A DNA stretch of 64,000 nt from the NCBI RefSeq assembly GCF_011397635.1, contig NC_064761.1, positions 26,825,643-26,889,642 on the forward strand, given 5' to 3'. A program made the translations under genes and the position numbers. Shown piece after piece: positions 1 to 12,110 of this stretch (position 1 is its first letter; each line of letters starts with the position of its first letter). The stretch comes from Epinephelus fuscoguttatus (lineage: Eukaryota > Chordata > Actinopteri > Perciformes > Serranidae). A model generated the notes under the pieces. The model had not been told where the DNA came from, did not search any database, and saw only the letters and a program-made list of their open reading frames with translations.

Positions 1-1061
1 ATCGAGACTTTGCATGAAAGTTGCTGAAATCTTCCACTTTGCAAGGACCACACAAAAGTTTCTGTTGAGGGATAAATTGCTGCAGTCGTTATGTTTCCAC
101 CATACAGGGTGTTGTCAGGGAGTTATGGTGCTTAAACAAACTGTACCAGAGGTTGTAGCGCCAAATTGTAAAAAGCCTTTTTCATTCATCCTCTATATTT
201 AACATTAAAAGTGTATGAAGGAATCTGTTTGTGCTGGACAGCAAAGAGCATGGTCAGAAAATGAACAGAAAGAATGAAGTGTGCTGAAGAAATAGCTGTG
301 GTGATTATTTATACATTACCGAGTCAGACAGCGTTCCTAATAAATCTGGTGACAAAGTGTAAACAGAGCATTCCCAGACACCTCACATGGAGTCAGTGCC
401 AGGTGAATAAATGTTTTCTCAATCACTCATCTACTGTAACACAACATGACGAACGTGCAACAACAGGCTGGTGGTGCGAGGCTATACGGCTTTTGGTGCC
501 ATTTCCGAGAGACGTCAACGTGCTAGTTGGAATCACTCAGGTATTTCTCTGAGGTGTGTTATTCTAAAAGCATTTAAGAAATGTACCACTCCTCATGCTA
601 ATGGCCCTTCGCTTGTGTTAACTGCTGTTAATGCTAAATGGGCGGTGGAATGACCTCGTGTTTTTACATATTTATTCAAACTATCCCATCAGTAGTGACC
701 CTTTAGATTTTTTAAATAAGGCATCCATCTTCAATGGTGGCTTTGTTTAAAAAAGGAAAAACTTTATTATTAAATATACTAAAAAATCAGAACACCATTC
801 AGTCAAATACCCTTCAGACTAGATCATAAGAGAACAGACTGTACATTTGTGCACAAATCATACACACCATCCTGCTGGAAATGCTGCATGAGAGTATTTG
901 GTTTTTATATTTTAACAGCACTTGTAAGTCTTACACTCCAGTATGTGGTCGATAATAGACTGAGGGTCTCACTGACAACACAAAATGCTGAGCACCATTG
1001 TTGACTTCAAGATAAGCACCAATTCAGTCGAACAGTACAACTGAATGAATTTACAAAGCTT
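1..1061. other. No gene seen
   Basis: AT-rich sequence with only short, unrelated open frames. I see no splice-consistent coding signal and no RNA gene. It lies downstream of the lysyl oxidase gene. Confidence 0.5.
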
Positions 1062-1069
1062 CCTTAAAG

Positions 1070-1340
1070 CAGTGGCTCCCAACTAGTCCGGCCAAAAGGT
1101 CCAGATTTCTCCTTTGTCATTAGTTCAAGGTCCACACAGTTAAAATATATTCAGCATTATACTTGCATTTGGCCATGTCGTCGAGCAAGGTTGCCATCTC
1201 TGTCTAGTAGCTGTCTGTTATTCACTCGACAGCAGGAAACAGCACTTCAACAATGCAAAAATGTTTTTTTCTTTTTACAAACTTGACATCTTTGCAAGTC
1301 ACCCACTTTTGGACCGCGACCCACCAGTTGGGAACCACTG
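1070..1340. mobile_element. hAT-type MITE with perfect 8-bp target duplication
   Basis: The 271-bp element starts CAGTGGCTCCCAACTAG and ends CAGTTGGGAACCACTG, forming terminal inverted repeats. It is flanked on both sides by the identical octamer CCTTAAAG (1062-1069 and 1341-1348). An 8-bp duplication and CAGTGG ends are characteristic of hAT elements. There is no coding capacity, so it is non-autonomous. Confidence 0.88.
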
Positions 1341-1569
1341 CCTTAAAGGAATTCTTCACCCCCCAATATCATTATATCAATTACACCATGATAGGCTGAA
1401 TTCAGGAAGAAAACTTTGTTTTTCTCACACACCTCCACGATAAGTGAAGAATCCAAAGCTGAGAAAATTCTTGATGAATAGCTTGTTTGCATCATGTGAC
1501 CATTATCCAAGAGCAAAATTGTAGATGCTGCGTGAATCGGATATAGAGAAACGTGATTGCATAAAAGGT

Positions 1570-1733
1570 TGGATGATACCTTATTTAAGACTAGACTTAA
1601 GACTTTTCTCTTTGATAAAGCTTATAGTTAGGGCTGGCTCAGGCTTGCCCTGTACCAGCCCCTAGTTAGGCTGATTTAGGCCTAGTCTGCCGGAGGACCC
1701 CCCTATAATACACCGGGCACCTTCTCTTCTTCT

Positions 1734-1771
<38 letters not shown>

Positions 1772-2120
1772 TTCTATTACTGCATCTTGCTAACTCGACC
1801 ATTCTGGATGTCACTAACTCGGCTTCTTCTCCGGAGCCTTTGTGCTCCACTGTCTCTCAGATTAACTCATATCGCAGCGGTGCCTGGACAGCGTGACGTG
1901 TGTGGTTGTGCTGCTGCCGTGGTCCTGCCAGATGCCTCCTGCTGCTGCTGCCATCATTAGTCATTAGTCATACTTCTACTGTTATTATACACGACTATTG
2001 TCACACATGTATACTGCCAGATATTAATACATACTTTCAACATATTGTACCACAGTAGCCAGAACTATAACTATAATATTATTACTTTCAATAATGTTGT
2101 TGTAAGCTACTGTCATTACC

Positions 2121-2158
<38 letters not shown>

Positions 2159-2446
2159 ATTGTGTCATGTGGATTACTGTTAATTTGTTATGCTGATCTG
2201 TTCTGTACGACATCTATTGCACGTCTGTCCGTCTTGGAAGAGGGATCCCTCCTCAGTTGCTCTTCCTGAGGTTTCTACCGTTTTTTTTTCCCCGTTAAAG
2301 GGTTTTTTTGGGGGAGTTTTTCCTTATCCGCTGCGAGGGTCATAAGGACAGAGGGATGTCGTATGCTGTAAAGCCCTGTGAGGCAAATTGTGATTTGTGA
2401 TATTGGGCTGTATAAATAAAATTGATTGATTGATTGATTGATTGAT
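1570..2446 (+). repeat. Teleost interspersed repeat with non-LTR-type 3' tail
   Basis: The segment includes two CT-rich microsatellites (about 1729-1768 and 2125-2153). It ends with a block running from CTGAGGTTTCTACCG through AAGGACAGAGGGATG and GTAAAGCCC to TATAAATAAAATTGA, followed by (TTGA)n at 2421-2446. The 3' block recurs in degraded form at 21300-21400. The arrangement looks like a retroposed element with a simple-repeat tail; the left boundary is uncertain. Confidence 0.65.
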
Positions 2447-2683
2447 ACCTGCAGGCAGTATCAGAAAATTGAAACACATGTCGTATGTGACCCATACAAG
2501 ACGAGGAAAAGGGATTTTCCTGAAACTTGACAGATTTGCATATATCAGTGCTGACACGATCATCGTTACAAATGACCACGTCCTCCAGGCCTCTTAACGT
2601 TGCTAACCTTACAAGGCGCGTTGATAATTAAGCGCACAGGGTTAGGCTACGTATATGTACTGCTCACATCAGGCTAATGTTAC

Positions 2684-2699
2684 TAGCTAACGTTAGCTA
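2684..2699. repeat. 16-bp palindrome TAGCTAACGTTAGCTA
   Basis: A perfect palindrome. The identical 16-mer occurs at 43164-43179 in zfr2 intron 1, and a shorter core GCTAACGTTAG lies near 61141. Function unknown. Confidence 0.8.
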
Positions 2700-3149
2700 A
2701 CTTTACCTACTATTTTCCACCCACTAGGTCAACAGTTCCCGGAGGTTTGGTGAAAAGCCGTTGAAAATCTGGGTCGTAGCTAAAAACATGGAGAAGTTCT
2801 CACAGGACATTGTGTTTCAAATATTAAGACTTCAGCTAAAAATGCATGTGTATGGGAAGCACTGAGCATATGACTGGATAAATGAGTCTTGGATTATACT
2901 GCACGAGTTGTCTGAAAGTTTATATGGATGTTTTGATATAGTGTTGCTGTTATTAAAATCATCAAGAATTTTCTGTTTTTGGATTCTTCGTTCACCGTGG
3001 AGGCATGCGAGAAAAACAAGGTTTCCTATCCGAACTCAGCATAACACAGGGTGAGTAACTGATATATAAATGATCATTTAGCGGGTAAAGTATTCCGTTA
3101 ACAATAACTTGTTTTCTTTCTATTTGTTAACACACTTTCCTCAAGTTTC

Positions 3150-3152
<3 letters not shown>

Positions 3153-3206
<54 letters not shown>
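3153..3206. repeat. (CA)n microsatellite
   Basis: About 27 uninterrupted CA units, 300 bp beyond the lysyl oxidase stop codon. Confidence 0.95.
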
Positions 3207-3207
<1 letters not shown>

Positions 3208-3516
3208 CTAACAGAAGAGTCTTGCATTGCTTAAAAAAGTATATTCTTACAAACAACATAAGTTAACACCTAGTTAGCCTAGTTGTAGCTACAAGATATC
3301 ACATGACATAAATACAAATAGAAAACACTGGAGAGTAAAACAGCTGCACAACAGAGCAGCAACTGTTGATATAAAGCAACAAGAAGGTAATAAGTGTATG
3401 TTTCTATGAGACTTATTTTGTCTTCAGTCAGGTCAGCTTCTGTGGAACAAAGAGTAGACGTCAATGATCTTTTTACTTCTGATCTCAGCTACAAGGAGTG
3501 AGAACACAAGACTGAC

Positions 3517-6500
3517 TTACACAGTGATCCTGCAGTTCTTCGCCTGGACGTAGCTTCCTGTGTACCTGATGTCGCAGCGCACCTCATTGTTGGAGAAATC
3601 TGACTCTGGAACCAACTGAGACGGGTTCACTGTCACCTGGGTGAGCAGAAACACATGTATCATTTGATTCTGGTTATATGAAAACATGCTGTTGTGAAGT
3701 CTGCTTAGGATGAGAAACAATTGTATTCCATAAAGCAGTTGTACACACCTTCAGTATGTAGTTTCCAGGTGGTACATCTGTGATGTCGATCCACTGGCAG
3801 TCGATGTTGGCGTGATACGTGTCGTAGCAACCAGGGCCGAGCCCCTGAGAAAAATCCAAACTTACATTACTCTTCTGTTGGCTTAAGGAAAAGTGTTTAT
3901 CCCGCAGTCATGATAAATCATAGCCCAGAGGGACCAACCTGTGTGTGAGCAGTGCAGGCGAAGCGTCGTTGTATCCCCGGGTCACAGGACGTGTCCTCCA
4001 GACAGAAACTGGCCTTATGTCCCTCAGCGACCTTCTGTCCAGTCGAGACATCCAGCAAGTCATAGTTACTAAAGGCCTCCATGCTGTGGTAATGCCTGCA
4101 GACACACAGACACACAGATCCAAATGAGAGCTTTACTCCAAATGTGTTGTGAAAATCATCATTCAGCTAATTTTGATGGCACAGTGGCCAGAATAGGAAA
4201 AGATGCTCAGATATTGCATGTGTTATGGTTTTTCTTCTAAGATAAAGTTGCTTGTTTTCTCACATCTAATATTTTGTTCCATCATTCACATATTAGCTCC
4301 AAGAAAGGAACTGAACAAACTGTAACTGGCACAACGTAGAGCTGCCTGGGTGGCTCTTAAATGATCAAAGAGAGCATCGTTTCATCAGGAGCAATTTGGG
4401 ATTCAGTGTATTGCCCAAGGACATGCAGACAGGAGGAGCTGGATTGTGATTAGAAAGTGATTTTGCCAGTGGTGCTGCAGTCTTAATAAATGCTGCCTTA
4501 TCCTTGCATTATGTCTCACTGTTGTGTATAAATGTTAGATTTCTTTGTGCATTTTGTTATTACAACAGCGCTGTTAATTTTGACATTTAATGCACATCCA
4601 GATTTGCACATTTTACTACACTGTAAAGACCCATGGGCGATATTTACATCTCAGCACACTGGCAGCTACAAAACTAATGAAATAATGAAGACAACGAGTA
4701 CAAGAAACAGTGATCTACATTTTTCTATAATTAAAGGGTAACATCTGCATTTTTAAATGTGGCCCCTATTTTCCCAGCAACATTTTTTTAAATAGGTCCA
4801 GTATTGAATCAGAGAGCTGGTAAGTGTTGCTGGGGAGAGGGATGTCTGGGGTGCTTTGCTCGGCCTGCTGCCCCCACGACATGCTCTGGATAAGTGGTTG
4901 AAAATAGATGGATGGATGTGAGTGGCAAAAACAAGCACTTTTAGAGGACGGAAATTGACAGTGCATAATTGCCCTGAATGGTTACATTGCAGCCCTGTCG
5001 CTCAGTACTGGACCAGGTTAAAAAAAATTCTATTAGTCACAGTCAAAAACATGGGAAATTAGGGTCTAGGTTGAAAAACATCAAAGTTAACTGATCCTGA
5101 GATTTGGCAGAGTCTACGCACTACTGTATGTGCACAGTACAGTGAATACATTTCCCTGATTATACTTACACACTTTTATACGTAGGACTTTTACATGTAA
5201 TGGAGTATCTTCACAGTGTGGTTATAGTTCTTTTATTTCTGCAAATGATCCGAATACTTCCTCCCAGTGGCGTAAGGAAGTTACGACAGGCCCCAGTGCA
5301 CACTGTTATGACGGGCCCCATAGGCATGCTATTGATATGGGCCATGGTGCACGCTATCGTGCATGTATTGTCTTGACACAAATAGAGACTTGACATAGGA
5401 CAACTTCAACATACATTACACCCAGCAATCATCAATGTGCAGCTGACAAAAACATAGAAAAAGTAAGAAATTAATCATTTCATTGAATAGTTTTTATAGC
5501 ATATTTATAGATTTTATAGCTTGTGAAGAAAAGGACATAATTTTGTTTTAGATAGCTACTGAATATTTTTTTAAAGGAAAAAGAAAAAAGAATGAGTTTG
5601 TCTTTTTGAGGACATATATAAGGGCACCATTTTAAAATGATTATTATTCTTGTTTTTATCATTTATCTTTGAACACAGGTACATTTCCAAGGTGGTAATC
5701 TGAATCACTTCCAAGGGCCCCTCCACCCCAGAGGCCCCAGTGCAATCACACTGCTTATGCCCCTGCTCCCTCCACCACTGGTCATGCCCTGGGTATTATA
5801 ACACTGAACTCACTGGTGACAGCTGTGCCATTCCCACTCATGTCTGGGCTTCACTGGGAGGAAGTCTGCTGTTCCTTGGTTCTTCACACGCTGTGGGAAC
5901 CGCAGCAGGACTCTGTAGTCCAGGTCCCTCACACTCGGATGATACGCAGACCTGAAGTAAAAGGAAACAGCAAGATAATGAGCAAAGTTCACATCGAGTA
6001 TCTTCACTCTGAGCAGAAGTGACACCTAACTCACTGAGAGAGCGCAGCAGGGGCTGACTTTTTTCACCTTTTTGTTTGTGGTATCTCTACATCACATTAT
6101 CCTCCACACACACTTCACTGCACATTGAACTCCGTCTCCTCCTCGCTGGGCGCTTTACATAATGGAGCACTACTGTGTAAGCGACAGGGGTGGTTTCTGG
6201 TCTTGCCTCAGCAGGTTTTGCATTCACCTCAGGAATCCTTTGCCTTTCACTTCAGAGCTTCTTTTACTTGGCAAAGTGGCTGCTCAGATCAGAGGGGAGA
6301 ATCTCGGGCGGTTGCCAGGTTTGTGTCCAGCCGCTCTATCACTCTGCTATAGCTTCCAAATGGGACCGAGGCCAACACACATCCTAATGTGGCAAGCAAC
6401 CTCAGAGGAACCTTAAACGATCATCATTATTTCTTTATAGGTGTGTACCCATTGATTTTTGCATTTAAAGGTATAACATTTTATTACACAGCAGAGAGCA

Positions 6501-8462
6501 TGTGCACAACAAAATGCCCATCAAGGACAGAGGGCGAAACAAGAATCATCAGGCTGACCCTTAATCTACTGGTGTCTTCGCTAATTAACTGATGTAATTG
6601 GTCTTGACTTGGCTGACAGCTTAATGCTGTGTGATGTCAAATAAATGAGTGCACCTGGAAAGACAGTTCTCTTCAGCAGCACAGCGAAGCGCGTACATCT
6701 GCACTCTCTGGATGTAAGAGGCAGCTTGGATGTAGTAAGGGTCAGGAACCAAGTCTGGGAGACCTGCAGAAAAGAATGAATCCACAACTTTAAATTAATG
6801 TGAACGCATGCGTTAACTCAGTGCAGGTACTTCTGGAAAACAGGTGGGAGCTTTTTAGTTACATTCTTTAAGGAAGCTGGGGCAGAGAATATGTGATTTA
6901 GTGATGTGGCAACAGAAATGTATGTGGTGATGTGCACACATTAGAACATTACATTGTGTAGCTCACCTCTATCTAAGTACAAAAAATCTTCACATCGACT
7001 GATTTGATATAAAAAATATAGGAAATTGAACAAATCTGAATGTTAATAAGTAATTTTACTTTTTCTACCTGAGTACATTTGATACCACATAGGCCTACTT
7101 TAATAGTATACTTCAGCAGATTATGAACTTTGAATACTTTATACTTTTTGCTGGCCGGCTACCTCACTAATGACCCGCTGCAGTCCATCAATCAGCCATC
7201 TAATTTCAGTTTTGCTCAGAGGCTCTCATACAGGAGACATTAGTTTTGCCGTAAGGAGGCATTAAGAATCATTCCCATTAAAAATACATTATAAAAAGGG
7301 GATTTAAATTTTGAAAATGAGTATGAGGCATCTGCTTCGCTCAGGGCTTCACCAGAAAATGAGCTGTAACTTAGAGAGCTCGTTATTATTCAGACTTTGA
7401 TATCAGGGTGTAATCAATCAAGGTTTTCTTTGAAGCTTGGTTACAAGGTCTCCAGTCCGCCTCACCATTGTGGAAGAACCTGGTGCCATATCCCGGTCCT
7501 GGTGGAGGGCGCACATTCATCCTGTTCCTGCGGTCTGGTGGGTAAACATTATAGAAAACTGAGTTCCTGTGATGAATGCTGTGCGGGTCCCGTGGGTCAC
7601 CCATGTCCGTAGTCCCTGTTGCATCAGACCTTGGGCGTGAGAAGTGTATTTCTACGGAGTTACTGGACAGTGCTGTGGGAGAAACGTTTGACTCCGGTGT
7701 GATTCTGGTCAGTGATTGCGCTCTTTGCGCACTGCGAGCGTCTCCTAAATGTGTTTGCTGTGGAATGCGCCGAGCATTCCCACTATCCTCAGCCATGGGG
7801 ACCCATCCACCTGCAGCAGGTGACCGGGCAGGTGATTGTGAGTTTATCCTGCCGCCTCGGCTGTGCGTAAAGTCCGGTGATCTTACTGGTGACGCTGTGG
7901 CCTGTTGCGCACCATGTCCAGGTGTACTCCGGCCTCCTCGAGGGACTCCACTGCCGGAGAACTCCTGGGTGGTGGTGAAAGCTGCAGCGCTGCCATTAAA
8001 CGGTGCCTGATGAGAAGGGTATCCCACAGCCACAGCCTCTCTAGACGTTGCGATGCGCGGTGGGGACTGACGTGCCCCAGGTCGTCCCGGGGCGAGTAAA
8101 TACTGACCAGCATCAACACCAAGAACCGACGCATCCATCTGAGTGAGGTCATTTTGTTGAAAGTGACCCCCGGGTACGTCCTCGAGCTCTCCAGATCTGG
8201 TTCTGGTGGATCTCAGCGCAACAGGAGGGTGATGTCGGTTAAAATTGTTTTTTGTTGTCAATAAAAGCTGAGTGCGTCTTCTGCTCTGCGCAGGTGGGCG
8301 ATATTGAGTGCCCGTGCTCAGTAAACTGTACACCTGGCCGTTATTCTCCCACTGAAACCGCTGTCTCCACGGTCCGACACCTGCGCGTAAATGGTGCTGA
8401 CCGGTACCAAAACACACCAGAACATTCAGCAGGCAAATCAGTGCGAGCACAAACTTCTCCAT
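3517..8462 (-). CDS. Lysyl oxidase family protein (LOX/LOXL1/LOXL5 subfamily), complete, 6 coding exons
   Basis: Secreted copper- and quinone-dependent amine oxidase that oxidises lysines in collagen and elastin to allysine for cross-linking. Coding exons (descending): 8462-7466, 6763-6655, 5951-5814, 4095-3939, 3844-3749, 3636-3517. The lengths of exons 2-5 (109, 138, 157, 96 nt) are those I remember for LOX genes, all junctions are GT/AG, and the phases give 538 aa. Residues 1-21 form a hydrophobic signal peptide. A conserved [11 protein letters not shown] block lies near residue 38, followed by a long Ser/Arg/Pro/Gln-rich propeptide. The catalytic domain starts at LPDLVPDP (residue 334). 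Copper-site histidines are in [11 protein letters not shown] (411, 414, 416, 418). The quinone-forming pair is Lys442 (GHKASFC) and Tyr477 (GCYDTY). There are no SRCR domains, which excludes LOXL2-4. The neighbourhood suggests loxl5 rather than lox or loxl1, but this was not tested, so no symbol is given. Confidence 0.93.
4820..4918 (+). mobile_element. LINE-like 3' tail with (GATG)n
   Basis: The stretch GGGATGTCTGGGGTGCTTTG, then CTGCTGCCCCCACGAC, then GGATAAGTGG and a GATGGATGGATG end resembles the 3' tails of teleost RTE/Rex-type non-LTR elements. It lies in intron 3 of the lysyl oxidase gene. Family assignment is from memory. Confidence 0.5.
5264..5782. mobile_element. Possible degenerate DNA-transposon fragment in lysyl oxidase intron 3
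   Basis: The left end is CAGTGGCGTAAGG; the right end region holds GGCCCCAGTGCAATCAC and closes with CACCACTG. The phrase GGCCCCAGTGCA occurs near both ends in the same orientation. I find no target-site duplication, so this stays tentative. Confidence 0.3.
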
Positions 8463-10686
8463 AGCTCAGTGTGATGGTGTCTGTATGTGAGGAGCTCCAA
8501 CACTGAGGCATTGACGACGAATATTTGAGTTTGACATGGGTGATGGGGTGGTGTTTTGAATACACTCCACTCCGTCACGCAGTTGCGCACAGCATCACCA
8601 CAGAGAGAGAGAGAGTTTGGGTTGAAACCTCTTCAAATGTTTGTAATGTGAGTTAATCTCGGGAATATGCTTTTTTCCGCCCCGTGCACAACAGGAGCAA
8701 CACACACGTCTTAGTTTAACTCTTTCACCACCGTTAACAGAGTGAACTTCATATGGTTCAGCATGTGCTCAAGAAATTAAGGCTGCTAATAATATGCAGG
8801 GAATGTCCTGTATTTGACACATTGTGTAATCAATATAGACTGGTGGTATTTGGAGTATGTGTCTTTTGTACAGTACTGGGTTGTATTAAACCTGTTGAAT
8901 CTCCTCACTGAGGTCAAGTTGACCTCTTCACCACATGGTGGCAGTGGACCCACACTGAAAATCAGTGCTCTGGTTCGTCTGAACCTTTTTTTTTTTTTTT
9001 TTTTAATCTAAATCTCATGCCTTGTGTGGATGTCAGCACGTCACGTCACGTTTTCATCAGATTTGAACATGAATAAATAAAAAACAGATATGAAAATGAA
9101 GTGACTTGAAATTCCTGCTCTGAAATTTGGGACCCAGATAACCCTCTTGCTGTAGTTCAAATGAACTTGTATGCATGAATCCCACTTCATTAAACTTAAA
9201 ACCCTCAGTGTGTATTTACACCGCTGCAGATTTCAAGTTGTTTCAACATTTAGGGGGACAAACTGAGCATCAAACACTTAATTTCCTACATTTTGGTGAT
9301 TTTTTATGCACCAAATTTGTGCTTTTTTATATCAATTTATTGTGTAAATGTCCTAAATTTCATCAAAGAAATGTCCCCTGCTACTTCATGTTTTTACTGG
9401 GGGAGACAAATGCACATGTTCTAAATATTGAGGGGACATGTCCCCTGCTTACCCCTGAAATCTACACCTATGTGTATTTAAGAAACAGAGCACTCATCTT
9501 ATCCTCCAGAGCATGTCATATCTAAACTTGTGCTGTGTCACACACTTCAACATTAGGTCAAGTTTATATTTATAAAATCACTGTAGAGTTTTAAAGGGGT
9601 CCACATCCTTCATACATTAGCCTGCAGAACATTTAGATAAATCTAACCCAGACTGTGTAATACATGAGATATGTGAGGGAGCTCTTTACATTTGATAGTC
9701 TCTCTGCTTCACAGTGCATCACATTTATTACAGTATGGGTCATTTGGACATGAAACTAGTCTGGAAGACTTTGCCAGACTGTTCATTGCCTTTCAAGGTT
9801 GTGATTGTGGAAATTAAAAGACTCAAAATATACATGTCGTGATGTCCTGAGAGGTAGTGTTATACAGGGGAGAAACATTCTCACAGGGTGGATGCAACAA
9901 GGACTACAAATCATCATGGCATTTGTTACAAGACTACAAAACCCATGGTTAGAAGGCCAGTCAGGACACTAGTCACTGCCCAGCTGAACCATATAAGCTA
10001 ACCTTTCTATAGTTAGGGAGCTGAAAGGGTGGAGAAACAATGTGCGTAAAGAGAGACAACCACAGAGGTAGGCTATACAGACAAGAACCAAGCTTTTGTT
10101 ATGTTAAGACAGAATTAGAATTACAAAGAGACTGAATACACTGAATTCAAGTAACAATGCTTTGCTTTCTTAATATCTTGCGCCCAAAGCTCCGAGATTT
10201 CCTGACCCCCCAAGATGTTCAGGTAAGAAGGTAATAAACAGACAAGACATAACCCTCAGGCTGCTGTAACAAACCAAATATCCCTCATAGTGTTGACAAT
10301 ATCTTGTCTCATATCACAATATTGATATAATGACAATATCTTGCCAAGCCCGAGATTGTAGATGACAGGAAGTAGGTGAGAGTTCCTCACCTTTGCCTTT
10401 ATTTTGTCTCATTCATCTTGTGCCACAGCTACTCTGGCTCCTTGAATGTGCAAACAGACCAGTAGCCAGTAACATGGTGCCAGTCCCGAGTGCATGGTGA
10501 TGAAGGCAATCAGCACATTCAGGATTAGAGGAGGTCATATTGTATGAAACCTCCTGTCTCTGCTCCTGTACTAACAGTACAATAACCCCCTCTAAATATA
10601 CCCTCACACCCTGGAAAGCACTCAGAGCCTTTCAGCAATCTGCATGAGTATAAATCCATGAGTGAGTGTGAGAAACAGGAGCAGGG

Positions 10687-10688
<2 letters not shown>
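8463..10688. other. Upstream region of the lysyl oxidase gene; no gene seen
   Basis: The first few hundred bases upstream of the start codon should hold its promoter and 5'UTR, but I see no clear TATA box. A T-run lies at 8985-9004. The rest is AT-rich with no coding signal. Confidence 0.4.

Positions 10689-10746
<58 letters not shown>
10689..10746. repeat. (GT)n microsatellite
   Basis: About 29 uninterrupted GT units in the spacer between the lysyl oxidase and nmrk2 genes. Confidence 0.95.
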
Positions 10747-10749
<3 letters not shown>

Positions 10750-11364
10750 AGTCGTAGGACATGATCACGGGTTCCAGGTCTAGTTAGCTCAGGCAGGCTG
10801 TAACCGGATGGGTGTCATTCCTCCAGCATGCCGAGTGGTCTCACAGTGTGAGAACTAAAGATCTCTCAACCAGTGACACCACTCTGTCCCTAACTTGTCG
10901 ACACACCATGATTTAAACCCCCTGGCTCGCCTGGCACTAATGTCTAGCGTGTGGAATCAGACACCATCAATGAGCGCTGGCAAGTTTTCATCAAAGCTGC
11001 TTTGGAGGTTAATCATATGACTGATCTTTCTGCAGAGTGGGTCTGTCTTAAGTCAGTAATATCAGAGTGTTGCACTGAGGATGTTCTGTTGTTATCAGTG
11101 TTTGCGTACGTAAGCATGTACGGACTTGTACGTAGGTGCATGTGTTAGGAGGACTCATCCTGTTCTTGCTTATGTGTCTCTTCAGTGCCATTTGGAATAA
11201 AAGGCTGATAAATGAGTCAGTTTGTCCTCTGGATTCATAAATATCTTCCAGATGTGCATCAGATGACACTGAGGTTTATTGCCTCCATGGAAAAACTCTC
11301 ACACACTGTTGTAGCATGTGAGCTCAAGGTTCACATTCAGACCCAGTGGAAAGTTCTGCCCTTG

Positions 11365-12110
11365 AAGCAGCAGTGTGGAGGATTTAGGTGATCTATTGGC
11401 AGAATTGAAATATAATATTCAGAATTAACCTTCCATGTATGTATAATCACCTGAAACTAAGGGTGCGTTCCAAATTACATACTTTTTCTTATTACTTTTG
11501 CTGCAGCTGCACTGTTGCATACAGTATGCACACAATCAGGACATACTACTTCCTCATTACGTTCCACCCCAAACTTTGACCCACTTACTCATATATCATG
11601 TAATATTCACGATAGTAAAATTACATAGTCTATACATCTCTGTTATTGTTATTTAATACTTATGCCCTTTTGTTGTTGCTTATATTTATAATTATTTTAT
11701 TAAAATAAACAATTAATATTCCTATTATTACAAATTGACTTGTCATCAATCACCTGAATGCGCTGTCATCCATCACTGTGGCTTCTGACAGTCGATGTAG
11801 CGTATCGTCCACTGTGTAGTCTGGGGACTGGAACGCACAGTATGAATCATGTTTTCATTTGCTTTTGTTAAGTGCTCTTTCACGGAGCACAGCATGTTGC
11901 ACCATCATGTTTCTACAGTAGCCCTGAATGGACAAACCAAACACTGGCTCTAGATAAGGCCATTAGTGTTTTTCCGTTGAAGTGAAAGCCACCATGTACT
12001 CTACTATGAGCTTTAAAAGGGACAGATGAGCAGAGGCGTACTCAGTTGGGTGCAATCTGCAACCTCACCACTTGATGCCACTAAATCCTGCACACTGCTC
12101 TTTAAGTACA
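11365..12110. mobile_element. Degenerate MITE with a second MITE nested inside
   Basis: The left end (CAGTGTGGAGGATTTAGG) and the reverse complement of the right end (CAGTGTGCAGGATTTAGTGG) match over about 20 bp with few mismatches. Inside, 11461-11839 starts GGGTGCGTTCCAAATTACAT and ends CTGGAACGCAC, a separate inverted-repeat pair that splits the outer element. The outer family is the same as the element at 32.68-33.76 kb; both contain TAGAGCCAGTGT and CTACTG.AGAAACATG blocks when oriented alike. Confidence 0.6.

Noticed and set aside
1662-1850. Minus-strand open frame with Arg-Glu repeats
   Set aside because: It is simply the translation of a CT/GA microsatellite inside an interspersed repeat.
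2788-2865. Short frame starting MEKFSQDIVFQIL on the plus strand with a fair start context, in a region with a CpG-like palindrome
   Set aside because: Only 25 codons, no clear donor in frame, and no continuation on the plus strand across the lysyl oxidase gene.
7576-8010. 144-codon plus-strand open frame
   Set aside because: It is antisense to exon 1 of the lysyl oxidase gene, where GC-rich coding sequence keeps other frames open by chance.
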